NCBI GenBank assembly: GCA_964468415.1
Contig: CAYXUS010000284.1
Coordinates: forward strand, 1 to 12,673
Length of the DNA: 12,673 bases
Source of the DNA: Caldithrix sp964468415
GTDB taxonomy: Bacteria; Calditrichota; Calditrichia; Calditrichales; Calditrichaceae
Reading direction: 5' to 3'
Numbering within the stretch: the stretch's first letter is position 1; each line of letters opens with the position of its first letter. This document shows, one piece after another, positions 1-6,266 of this stretch. Both the position numbers and the translations under genes were made by a program. The notes under the pieces are model-generated. The model ran no database searches. It saw nothing but the letters and a program-made list of their open reading frames with translations, and had not been told where the DNA came from.

Positions 1-220
1 TTTGCAAATAGGCCAAATCGGCACCGCTGCAAAACGCTTTTCCCTCGCCTTGCAACACGATCACTTTAACAGAAGGATCGTTTTTCCAGCTATCGAGAAT
101 CCGATCCAGTTCCCGTACCATCAAAGCATTAATGGCGTTGCGCTTTTCCGGGCGGTTTAATGTAATCGTCCCAACACAGCGCGCAACCTCTGTTTTAATG
201 GTTTGAAAAGCTTGGTTCAT
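1..220 (-). CDS. Enoyl-CoA hydratase/isomerase (crotonase) family protein, N-terminal part
   Basis: Reading the minus strand from ATG at 220 gives 73 codons open to the window edge, so only the N-terminus is visible. It contains TITLNRPEKRNAIN, the usual crotonase start, and near the edge GKAFCSGADLAYLQ, the oxyanion-hole segment (FxxGADL). Crotonases hydrate or isomerise acyl-CoA thioesters in the cytosol. The ATG overlaps the carboxylase stop as ATGA, which implies translational coupling. A methylcrotonyl-CoA-type carboxylase followed by a crotonase is the LiuB-LiuC order of leucine degradation, so 3-methylglutaconyl-CoA hydratase is the best guess. The specificity is an inference, because the catalytic glutamate region lies outside the window. 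The family assignment is secure. Confidence 0.9.
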   Translation of the reverse strand, partial: MNQAFQTIKTEVARCVGTITLNRPEKRNAINALMVRELDRILDSWKNDPSVKVIVLQGEGKAFCSGADLAYLQ

Positions 221-1887
221 GTTTGAATTACTCCCGGATTAAAAGGCTCGAATTCGGGAATTAAACTCACGGCCTGTAAGGCAGCAATCAAACGATCGCG
301 TGTTTCTTCCGGCAAGATGAGCTCATCCACCCACAAACGGGCTGCGGCGTAACGTGGGTTCATCTGATCCAGATAAGTTTTGCTGATCGTCTGCAGCAGT
401 TCATTTTTTTCTTCATCACTCAACTTTTTACCGGACCGTTCCAATTGGCGCACCTTTAAATCCAGCAAGGTATTTGCCGCCTGTGCGCCGCCCATCACCG
501 CATATTTGGAAGTTGGCCAGGAAAAAATAAAATTCGGATCGTACGCCTTACCGCACATAGCGTAGTTGCCGGCTCCAAAACTGCCGCCGATGATTAATGA
601 AATTTTGGGCACTACGGAATTGGAAACGACGTTGACCAGCTTGGCTCCCGCCTTGATAATGCCGCTCTGCTCCGCCTCTTTACCGACCATGAACCCATTT
701 ACATCGTGAATAAACAACAGAGGAATCGTGTTCTGATTGCAATCCATGATAAAGCGGGCGGCCTTTTCGGCGCTTTCGGTGTAAATCACTCCGCCGAATT
801 CCGGGGGCTTACCTTTGCGGCGGATGTGTTTTTTTTGATTGGCAATGATGCCCACCGGATAACCGCCGATGTGTGCATAGCCGCAAAGCAGGGTTTGTCC
901 GTAATCTTTTTTGTATTCGATGAATTCCGATTTGTCCACAAGACGGGCAATAATTTCTCGCGTGTCGTATTCTTGTGTAGGATTAAAGGGCATAATTTTG
1001 TACAAATCGCCAATGGGATAGCGCGGATCACGGCTTTCTATTTTACGAATGGGAGACGGTTTCGGAGTTCCCATCTGACGAACCAACTTCCGGATATGTT
1101 TTAAGGCAGCGGGATCGTTCGGTTCCTTAAAATCGATGGTTCCGCTTATCTCGGCGTGCATGGTTGCCCCGCCTAATTCCTCGGCAGACACCACCTGCCC
1201 GATGGCTGCCTTTACAAGGGCCGGTCCGCCCAGAAACAGGCCGCTGCCCTCAGTCATCAATATCTTGTCGGTCATTACCGGCAAATAAGCACCACCGGCT
1301 ACGCACATGCCCATGATGGCCGTAATTTGCGGAATGCCTTTGGCACTCATACGCGCATTTAAATAAAAAACCCGACCGAAATCGTCCTGATCGGGAAAAA
1401 CGTCTTCTTGCAATGGCAGAAAAATTCCGGCGGAATCAACCAGATAAATCGTGGGAATGTGGTTCTTGTAGGCAATGGTCTGGGCACGAATTACTTTTTT
1501 GGCAGTCATGGGGAAAAAAGAACCGGCCTTTACCGTAGCATCGTTGGCGATAATCATCACCAGGCGACCTTCCACGTAGCCCAGTCCGCAAACGGTACCG
1601 GCTGCCGGAGCACCTCCCCACTCCTGATACATCTCGAAGGCGGCGTAAGTGCCCAATTCGAAAAACGGACTGCCATCGTCCAGAAGGTATTTAATACGCT
1701 CGCGTGCGGTCAGCCGATTTTTGGCATGCTGTCGTTCAATATTTTTGGGTCCGCCTCCCTGATAAATGGTTTGCCGTTCCCGAAGTATCGTTTCCTTTTC
1801 TTTTTCCCAGTATTCTTTGTTCTGACGTGCCAGTTGCGAAGCAAAATCGAACGATGATTTTAAAATGTCGGGGTTATTTTTTGCCAA
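217..1887 (-). CDS. Acyl-CoA carboxylase, carboxyltransferase (beta) subunit, methylcrotonyl-CoA type
   Basis: This 556-aa protein is the carboxyltransferase subunit that moves CO2 from biotin to an acyl-CoA. The N-terminal crotonase-like half carries MGMCVAGGAYLPVM (about residues 192-205) and FLGGPALVKAAIGQ. The C-terminal half carries the oxyanion motif GGSFGAGNYAMCG (about 434-446) and VMGGAQAAN. The stretch AGSFFPMTAKK, with VFPDQDDFGRVF and MSAKGIPQI, resembles methylcrotonyl-CoA carboxylase beta more than propionyl-CoA carboxylase beta, and the length fits. Start choice: the frame is open to a TTG at 1908, but AAGGAG at 1894-1899 lies 6 nt before the TTG at 1887, so the shorter start is preferred. 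The biotin-bearing alpha subunit is not in the window. The downstream crotonase overlaps by 4 nt. Substrate specificity is an inference. Confidence 0.92.
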   Translation of the reverse strand: MAKNNPDILKSSFDFASQLARQNKEYWEKEKETILRERQTIYQGGGPKNIERQHAKNRLTARERIKYLLDDGSPFFELGTYAAFEMYQEWGGAPAAGTVCGLGYVEGRLVMIIANDATVKAGSFFPMTAKKVIRAQTIAYKNHIPTIYLVDSAGIFLPLQEDVFPDQDDFGRVFYLNARMSAKGIPQITAIMGMCVAGGAYLPVMTDKILMTEGSGLFLGGPALVKAAIGQVVSAEELGGATMHAEISGTIDFKEPNDPAALKHIRKLVRQMGTPKPSPIRKIESRDPRYPIGDLYKIMPFNPTQEYDTREIIARLVDKSEFIEYKKDYGQTLLCGYAHIGGYPVGIIANQKKHIRRKGKPPEFGGVIYTESAEKAARFIMDCNQNTIPLLFIHDVNGFMVGKEAEQSGIIKAGAKLVNVVSNSVVPKISLIIGGSFGAGNYAMCGKAYDPNFIFSWPTSKYAVMGGAQAANTLLDLKVRQLERSGKKLSDEEKNELLQTISKTYLDQMNPRYAAARLWVDELILPEETRDRLIAALQAVSLIPEFEPFNPGVIQT

Positions 1888-1943
1888 GGTGATCTCCTTA
1901 TCCGTCAATAAACCGAATCACAAAGACTTTACGACGATAATTT

Positions 1944-1972
1944 AAAATACGGGCAATTCCATTTCCGATCAA
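1944..1972 (-). promoter_or_regulatory. Candidate sigma70-type promoter for the carboxylase-crotonase operon
   Basis: On the minus strand, TTGATC (1967-1972) is followed after 17 nt by TATTTT (1944-1949). This would start RNA about 50 nt before the TTG start codon. Each hexamer matches four of six consensus positions. It lies in the 100-bp gap after engB. Predicted by eye only. Confidence 0.35.
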
Positions 1973-1991
1973 GTCATTTAAAATGTAACAA

Positions 1992-2576
1992 TTAACTTAA
2001 AAATTTTTTAATAAACAACGCCGTGCTCTTAATCAAATTTTTGTCCTTTACAGAAAAAGGTAAGACGTGGTGATCCGGAAAATACTCGTTAAACATTTTG
2101 ATTTTAGTCGTTAATTGATTTTTGGAGAGCTTGTCGCTTTTGGTCAGCGCAATAAAAAAGGGCAATTCATGATATTGCAGCCAGCGGGCCATCTCCAGAT
2201 CGTTGTCCAATAGATCGTGCCGGCTGTCGATAAGCAGCGCGATGATTTTCAACTTCTCGGCTTCGAGAAGATACGTCTCAATCAAGTTCTGCCACTTCAT
2301 GCGTTCTTTTTTGGGAAACTTAGCAAAGCCGTAACCGGGCAAATCAACAAAAAAATATTTGCGATCCACCAAATAGTAGTTCAGTCCGCGGGTTTTGCCG
2401 GGAGAAGACGAGGTCCGTGCCAGATTCTTTTTATTCAAAATGGCATTAATCAGAGACGATTTACCCACGTTTGAGCGACCAATGAAAGCCGCTTCGGGAT
2501 ACACCGGTTTGGGTAAATCTTTTATTTGCACCACGGTTTTGTAAAATTCCGCGTGCGTAAAAACAGGAAGCGCCAT
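1992..2576 (-). CDS. engB: Ribosome biogenesis GTP-binding protein EngB/YsxC
   Basis: This 194-aa TRAFAC GTPase is needed for large ribosomal subunit assembly in bacteria. Visible motifs are G1 GRSNVGKSS (33-41), switch I SSPGKTRGLN (58-66, with the G2 threonine at 62), G3 DLPGYGFAK (78-86) and G4 TKSD (145-148). The G5 region is near FSVKDK at the C-terminus. The PGKTR and DLPGYGFAK signatures are specific for EngB rather than Era or EngA. Length is typical. ATG at 2576 has the Shine-Dalgarno-like AAGGGGTG (2583-2590) just upstream. A strong hairpin lies only about 20 nt before the start codon, so transcription may depend on read-through from trxA. Confidence 0.96.
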   Translation of the reverse strand: MALPVFTHAEFYKTVVQIKDLPKPVYPEAAFIGRSNVGKSSLINAILNKKNLARTSSSPGKTRGLNYYLVDRKYFFVDLPGYGFAKFPKKERMKWQNLIETYLLEAEKLKIIALLIDSRHDLLDNDLEMARWLQYHELPFFIALTKSDKLSKNQLTTKIKMFNEYFPDHHVLPFSVKDKNLIKSTALFIKKFLS

Positions 2577-2596
2577 AGTTTACACCCCTTAAAACA

Positions 2597-2631
2597 AAAG
2601 AAGAGCTTTAAATATTTTAAAGCTCTTCTTT
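2597..2631 (-). terminator. Rho-independent terminator (or attenuator) between trxA and engB
   Basis: A perfect 16-bp inverted repeat (arms 2597-2612 and 2616-2631) with a 3-nt loop contains AAGAGCTTTAAA and its complement. On the minus strand the 3' arm ends in CTTCTTT and runs into TGTTTT, a reasonable U-tract. It lies about 20 bp after the trxA stop. No clear promoter fits between it and the engB start. Confidence 0.75.
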
Positions 2632-2651
2632 AATTAACAGATTTCTGTATT

Positions 2652-2972
2652 TTACAAATGCGGCAATAATTTCTGTAAAATATTCTTCTTGGGTACGGCG
2701 CCAATAATTTGATCTACAGGCTGACCGTTCTTAAAAATCAATAGGGTCGGAATAGAACGAATGCCGTATTTCATGGAAATTTGGGGATTGCTGTCCACAT
2801 CAACTTTGCCGATCTTTAATTTGCCCGCGTATTCCTGCGCAATCTGATCCACAATGGGTTCTACCATTTTACAAGGCATGCACCACTCTGCCCAAAAATC
2901 TACCAAAACGGGAATATCCGATTTTAAAACTTCCGCGTCGAAATTATCGTCCGTCAAAACTACATGTGCCAT
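2652..2972 (-). CDS. trxA: Thioredoxin
   Basis: This 106-aa cytosolic thioredoxin is a disulfide reductant for ribonucleotide reductase, peroxiredoxins and others. The fold is complete: FWAEWCMPCK (26-35) carries the redox CxxC at 31-34, followed by KVDVDSNP and the cis-proline in IRSIPTLLIF (P75). The active site reads WCMPC instead of the common WCGPC. There is no signal peptide, which argues for a cytosolic protein rather than a TlpA- or Dsb-type one. ATG at 2972 is preceded by GGAGGT. It follows the rlpA-like gene by 18 bp, so the two are probably co-transcribed, and a strong hairpin ends the unit. Confidence 0.96.
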   Translation of the reverse strand: MAHVVLTDDNFDAEVLKSDIPVLVDFWAEWCMPCKMVEPIVDQIAQEYAGKLKIGKVDVDSNPQISMKYGIRSIPTLLIFKNGQPVDQIIGAVPKKNILQKLLPHL

Positions 2973-2990
2973 TCATACCTCCATATCGAT

Positions 2991-3440
2991 TTATTTATGT
3001 TTACTTTTTCCTAATTGAATAATCGTTATCTTGACCCTGGCGGTACCGCTTTGCAGCAACCCCAATTCTTTGGCGGCTTTTAACGAAACATCGAGAATTC
3101 TCCCCTTTTTAAAAGGACCCCGGTCGTTTACGCGAACGCGCACCTTTTTGCCGTTCGACAAATTTTCGACCTCAATAATCGTATTGAAAGGAAGCGTACG
3201 ATGCGCTGCCGTTAAAGCCTGCATGTTGTAAATTTCGCCGTTGGCAGTCTTTTTCCCGTGGAATTGCGTGGCGTAATAGGAACACATTCCCACGAATTGT
3301 TGTCCCACCCGAAAGTGAGCCGTTGCCCCGCTATCGGCTTGCAATGAATCGTTTTGCGCGAACCGTACCGTCGAAGAGCACCCGACGCCAGCAATCAGAA
3401 AAATCACAAAAATGTACCACTGCACGTATTTTCGTTTCAT
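2991..3440 (-). CDS. rlpA: Septal ring lytic transglycosylase RlpA-like lipoprotein (double-psi beta-barrel)
   Basis: This 149-aa protein has a basic N-terminus, a hydrophobic segment and AGVGCSS, a relaxed lipobox with Cys21, so it is probably an outer-membrane lipoprotein. Residues 50-145 form the RlpA double-psi beta-barrel: GMCSYYATQFHGKKTANGE, then AAHRTLPFNT and RVNDRGPF with the conserved Asp106, then ILDVSLKAAKELGL. RlpA proteins cut naked glycan strands at the septum in some species, and activity here is an inference. There is no C-terminal SPOR domain, unlike E. coli RlpA, so this is a short barrel-only form. ATG at 3440 lacks a clear Shine-Dalgarno. A promoter candidate lies just upstream, and trxA follows. 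Confidence 0.9.
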   Translation of the reverse strand: MKRKYVQWYIFVIFLIAGVGCSSTVRFAQNDSLQADSGATAHFRVGQQFVGMCSYYATQFHGKKTANGEIYNMQALTAAHRTLPFNTIIEVENLSNGKKVRVRVNDRGPFKKGRILDVSLKAAKELGLLQSGTARVKITIIQLGKSKHK

Positions 3441-3474
3441 TTGTCAACTTTTTTTTGCACTGTTTGTGACAGGG

Positions 3475-3504
3475 AATATATGAATTGTACCGATATGGAT
3501 ACAA
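3475..3504 (-). promoter_or_regulatory. Candidate promoter for rlpA-trxA
   Basis: On the minus strand, TTGTAT (3499-3504), an 18-nt spacer and TATATT (3475-3480, five of six matches to the -10 consensus) would give a leader of about 27 nt before the rlpA ATG. It sits in the 127-bp gap after fbp. Confidence 0.35.
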
Positions 3505-3516
3505 AGAATTTTTAAA

Positions 3517-3542
3517 GGCCGCATTCGGTGTGAAGTACGGCC
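3517..3542 (-). terminator. Probable terminator downstream of fbp
   Basis: GGCCG and CGGCC arms (3517-3521 and 3538-3542) close a 16-nt imperfect loop about 26 bp after the fbp stop. On the minus strand the hairpin is followed by TTTAAAAATTCTTT, a broken U-tract. The plus-strand side (CTCTTTTTAGTTTTTT) is more T-rich, but no plus-strand gene ends here. Confidence 0.5.
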
Positions 3543-3567
3543 CTCTTTTTAGTTTTTTGTGCTTTTC

Positions 3568-4590
3568 TTATTTTTTCTGCGAATCGTGTTTCCCATCCAA
3601 AAATGATTTGACCATCTTTACGTCTTCTTCCGAACCGATGTAGAGGGGAACACGCTGATGCAGGCCTTCGGGCCGAATGTCCAAAATTCTTCGGTGGCCG
3701 TCAATGGCCATACCACCGGCCTGCTCCACAATAAAGGCCAGCGGATTGGCTTCGTACAGCAAACGCAATTTCCCTTTGGGCGCTTTACTGCTGGGCGGGT
3801 AAAGGAAAATTCCACCATACAGCAAATTGCGATGGAAATCGCTAACCAGCGAGCCAATGTAGCGGGAATTCATTGGGCGGCCGGAATTCCCGTCGATTTG
3901 TTTGATGTATTGAATGTATTGCTTAATGGGTTCGTCCCAATAGCCGTAGTAGCTTTCGTTCACACTGTAAATTTTGCCTTTTTTGGGAATGCGAATGTTG
4001 GGATGCGACAAAACAAATTCTCCGTAACTGGGATCCAGCGTAAAACCATACACGCCGCTTCCCGTAGTGTAAACCAGCATCGTGCTGGAACCGTAAATGA
4101 CGTAACCGGCACAAATTTGACGATAGCCCGGTTGTAAAAAGTCTTCCCGTTTGCCGGGACGCCCTTCGGGGGTTACGCGGTTGTAAACGGAAAAAATGGT
4201 ACCTACGCTTACGTTGGCATCAATGTTGGATGAGCCATCCAGCGGATCAAATGCAACCACGTATTTGCCCAGCGGATATTCTTCCGGTATGGGAATAATG
4301 TCTTCTTCTTCTTCGGAAGCCATTACGCATGTGTGCCCGTTGTGATCTAACGCTTTCACAAAGGTTTCATGCGCAAAAATGTCCAGCTTTTTGACCACTT
4401 CTCCTTGCACGTTTATGTTCTCGGTTTCGCCCAGAACATCAAGCAACCCGGCTTTGTTGACGTTGTACGAAATTATTTTGGCAGCAAATGCGATGTCGTT
4501 CATCAGGTCGGTAAATTTACCGGTGGCATACGGATACTTACGCTGTTCTTCGATGATATGCCGGGTTAACGTAATAATTTTTGCGCTCAT
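3568..4590 (-). CDS. fbp: Class I fructose-1,6-bisphosphatase
   Basis: This protein hydrolyses fructose-1,6-bisphosphate to fructose-6-phosphate in gluconeogenesis. It is a 340-aa class I enzyme, close to the 332 aa of E. coli Fbp. Visible are the acidic metal-binding run SEEEED (about 92-97), the family signature FDPLDGSSNID (about 114-124), the substrate-binding NSRYIGSLVSD and LLYGGIFLYP, and LLYEANPLAFIVEQAGG near the C-terminus. Start choice: the frame extends to a GTG at 4605, but GGGGAG lies about 7 nt before the ATG at 4590 and nothing useful precedes the GTG. It is transcribed alone, divergently from the salvage locus, with a probable hairpin terminator. Confidence 0.97.
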   Translation of the reverse strand: MSAKIITLTRHIIEEQRKYPYATGKFTDLMNDIAFAAKIISYNVNKAGLLDVLGETENINVQGEVVKKLDIFAHETFVKALDHNGHTCVMASEEEEDIIPIPEEYPLGKYVVAFDPLDGSSNIDANVSVGTIFSVYNRVTPEGRPGKREDFLQPGYRQICAGYVIYGSSTMLVYTTGSGVYGFTLDPSYGEFVLSHPNIRIPKKGKIYSVNESYYGYWDEPIKQYIQYIKQIDGNSGRPMNSRYIGSLVSDFHRNLLYGGIFLYPPSSKAPKGKLRLLYEANPLAFIVEQAGGMAIDGHRRILDIRPEGLHQRVPLYIGSEEDVKMVKSFLDGKHDSQKK

Positions 4591-4617
4591 AACAAAACTC
4601 CCCACTTTGAATTTGTA

Positions 4618-4645
4618 ATCCTATTCTGAAAAGAAAACAAGACAA
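4618..4645 (-). promoter_or_regulatory. Candidate promoter for fbp
   Basis: On the minus strand, TTGTCT (4640-4645), a 16-nt spacer and TAGGAT (4618-4623) lie about 28 bp before the fbp ATG. Each hexamer has four of six consensus matches. This is a weak prediction by eye. Confidence 0.28.
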
Positions 4646-4776
4646 CACAAATTTATGAAAAAAAATAGTAAGAGGTAAAGTGTTTTTTTACTTTTTTACA
4701 AAATATTTTGGCTTTTTTGTTCTGTGACACGGAGAAAGTAAAAGATTGAAAGCAATTAAAACTAAATCACTGTGGT

Positions 4777-4825
4777 AAGGCGGTTTTGTATTATGAAAAG
4801 CCGCTTTTCCTTTCTGCGTTTTTTT
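4777..4825 (+). terminator. Terminator-like hairpin with T-tract in the namZ upstream region
   Basis: AAGGCGGTTTT (4777-4787) pairs with AAAA-G-CCGCTTT (4796-4807) with one bulged G and one G-T pair. The loop is 8 nt. A T-rich stretch follows and ends in seven Ts (4819-4825). No annotated gene precedes it on this strand, so it could end a short unannotated RNA or act as an attenuator. Confidence 0.35.
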
Positions 4826-4841
4826 GTGCTTGTTGCTGCGA

Positions 4842-4871
4842 TTCACCCGGAAAAGGGGTTGTATTTATAAT
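4842..4871 (+). promoter_or_regulatory. Candidate promoter for the peptidoglycan-salvage gene cluster
   Basis: TTCACC (4842-4847, four of six), an 18-nt spacer and a perfect TATAAT (4866-4871) would start RNA near 4878, giving a leader of about 60 nt before the ATG at 4938. It is the best sigma70-like element in this gap. Confidence 0.4.
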
Positions 4872-4937
4872 CAGATATTGTTATCTTTTTTGAGTTTGTT
4901 TGGTTTCTTAATCAACTAAGATGGGAACTCGTTTATT

Positions 4938-6197
4938 ATGAAGAAATTATTCGCCGGATTGGGGCTTGTTTTTACGCTATTTTCTCTCTCCTGCTCTCCC
5001 CAATTGCGTACCGCTCCGTCGCCATGTGTTCATGAGAAAAAAGCAACAGTTACCCTGGGCGTTGAAAATTTCTTGCAAAATTACAAGCATCTGGTTAAGG
5101 GTAAGCGCGTCGGATTACTTACCAATCCCAGCGGTGTGAATTCCAGACTGCAAAGCACGGCCGATTTGTTCGCGGCCGATCCGGATATTCATCTCACTGC
5201 CCTGTTTGGGCCGGAACATGGCATTCGTGGCGCGATATACGCCGGCGAAAAAGTAGCGGACGAGGTGGACCCGCACACGGGCGTGCCGGTGTTTAGCCTG
5301 TATGGCAAACATCGCAAACCCACCAAAAACATGCTGGATTCCGTCGATGTGATTTTCGTCGATATTCAAGACATCGGTTTACGTGGTTACACCTACATTT
5401 ACACGATGGCCAAAGTGATGGAGGCTGCGGCCGAATTTGACAAGGAAGTCATTATTTTAGATCGTCCCGATCCCATTGGCGGCGAAAAGGTAGAAGGCAA
5501 TCTGGTCGAGCCCGGATTTGAGTCATTTGTGGGCATGTTTCCCATTCCTTACCGCTACGGGATGACCATTGGCGAATTGGCCCGCCTGTTCAATAATGAA
5601 TTTGGTATTCACTGCAAATTGCAGGTTATTCCCATGAAGGGCTGGAAACGTTCCATGCTGTGGAAAGATACGGGACTGCTCTGGGTGCCCACTTCCCCCC
5701 ATGTGCCCCATTGGGAAACGGTGCTTTACATGGGCGCCACGGGAACTTTTGGCGAATTGCACGTCCTTTCCGAAGGCGTGGGCTACACCTCTCCCTTTGA
5801 AATTGTCGGAGCTCCGTGGGTGGACGGGTACCAATTCGCCGAGGCCCTTAACGCTTTGCATTTGCCCGGCGTCATTTTTCGGCCATTGTATTTTAAGCCG
5901 TATTACGCCCATTACAAAGGGAAAGTGTGTCAGGGGGTGCAGCTTCACATTACCGATTTTGAGACCTTTAATTCCTATTTGACGGGTTTGTACATCATGC
6001 AAACGTCGCTAAAGCTGTACCCGGAGCATGATTTGTTTGCCCATCCCGAGCGTGTACAAATGTTTAACAAAGTGATGGGTTGCGATTGGATTACCAGAGA
6101 TTTGCAACAGGGTGTTCCGGTGGAAAAAATCGTACAAAAGTGGCAGCCGGAACTGGAACGATTCAAAGAAATCCGCAAAAAATATTTATTGTATTAG
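4938..6197 (+). CDS. namZ: NamZ-like exo-beta-N-acetylmuramidase (DUF1343, GH171-like), putative lipoprotein
   Basis: This 419-aa protein has MKK, a hydrophobic stretch and LFSLSCS with Cys19, an atypical lipobox, so it is likely exported and lipid-anchored. The DUF1343 core runs from about residue 40 to the end. Visible are VGLLTNPSGV (58-67), LFGPEHGIRG with the conserved Glu93 (89-98), VDIQDIGLRGYTYIYT (141-156) and ILDRPDPIGG (173-182). GAPWVDG (291-297) follows. Characterised NamZ releases MurNAc from the non-reducing end of wall fragments. The stretch 251-286 (TSPHVPHWET, then GELHVLSEGVGYTSPFE) differs from the SPNxP and GRGTTxPFE pattern I recall for canonical members, so substrate details may differ. 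The Shine-Dalgarno is weak. It is first of five co-directional genes that include a sugar kinase and an AmpG-like permease. Confidence 0.9.
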   Translation: MKKLFAGLGLVFTLFSLSCSPQLRTAPSPCVHEKKATVTLGVENFLQNYKHLVKGKRVGLLTNPSGVNSRLQSTADLFAADPDIHLTALFGPEHGIRGAIYAGEKVADEVDPHTGVPVFSLYGKHRKPTKNMLDSVDVIFVDIQDIGLRGYTYIYTMAKVMEAAAEFDKEVIILDRPDPIGGEKVEGNLVEPGFESFVGMFPIPYRYGMTIGELARLFNNEFGIHCKLQVIPMKGWKRSMLWKDTGLLWVPTSPHVPHWETVLYMGATGTFGELHVLSEGVGYTSPFEIVGAPWVDGYQFAEALNALHLPGVIFRPLYFKPYYAHYKGKVCQGVQLHITDFETFNSYLTGLYIMQTSLKLYPEHDLFAHPERVQMFNKVMGCDWITRDLQQGVPVEKIVQKWQPELERFKEIRKKYLLY

Positions 6198-6199
6198 GT

Positions 6200-6228
6200 A
6201 AAATTTCACTTCCTTCGGGAAATATTTT
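6200..6228 (+). other. Small stem-loop after namZ
   Basis: TTCC-TTCG-GGAA (6210-6221) is a 4-bp stem capped by a C(UUCG)G tetraloop. It is flanked by AAAAT and ATTTT (6200-6204, 6224-6228), which can extend the pairing. It may mark an mRNA 3' end or weak terminator. There is no clean T-tract beyond TTTTG. Confidence 0.35.
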
Positions 6229-6266
6229 GTAAATGAAAATAATTGAAACCAATAAAGGAGTTTTGA

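Larger units (their letters stand above)
4591..4937. other. Divergent intergenic region between fbp and the namZ-like gene
   Basis: This 347-bp gap is AT-rich at 4640-4720, with T-runs on the plus strand. It holds the fbp promoter candidate on the minus strand. On the plus strand it holds a terminator-like hairpin (4777-4825), a 25-codon micro-ORF (4793-4870) and a TATAAT promoter candidate (4842-4871). I see no recognised riboswitch, tRNA or longer gene. Confidence 0.6.

Noticed and set aside
706..1104. 132-codon plus-strand frame inside the carboxylase gene
   Set aside because: It lies antisense to a well-supported gene, shows no recognisable motif and has no clear ribosome binding site. 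It is a shadow frame, as are the other long frames opposite namZ, the glycosyltransferase, the kinase and the SpoIID-like gene.
1888..1908. Extended carboxylase start at TTG 1908
   Set aside because: A strong AAGGAG lies inside the extension, 6 nt before the TTG at 1887. The extra seven residues have no upstream Shine-Dalgarno of their own.
3517..3558. Plus-strand terminator using the T-rich flank after 3542
   Set aside because: The T-tract is better on the plus strand, but no plus-strand gene ends here. The hairpin is better explained as the end of fbp on the minus strand.
4591..4605. Extended fbp start at GTG 4605
   Set aside because: GGGGAG within the extension is well placed for the ATG at 4590. 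The sequence before the GTG has no ribosome binding site.
4873..4890. AGATA-TTGT-TATCT followed by six Ts, as a terminator before namZ
   Set aside because: The stem is only 5 bp, is AT-rich and would be unstable. It also sits just after the promoter candidate, so a terminator role is not credible without data.
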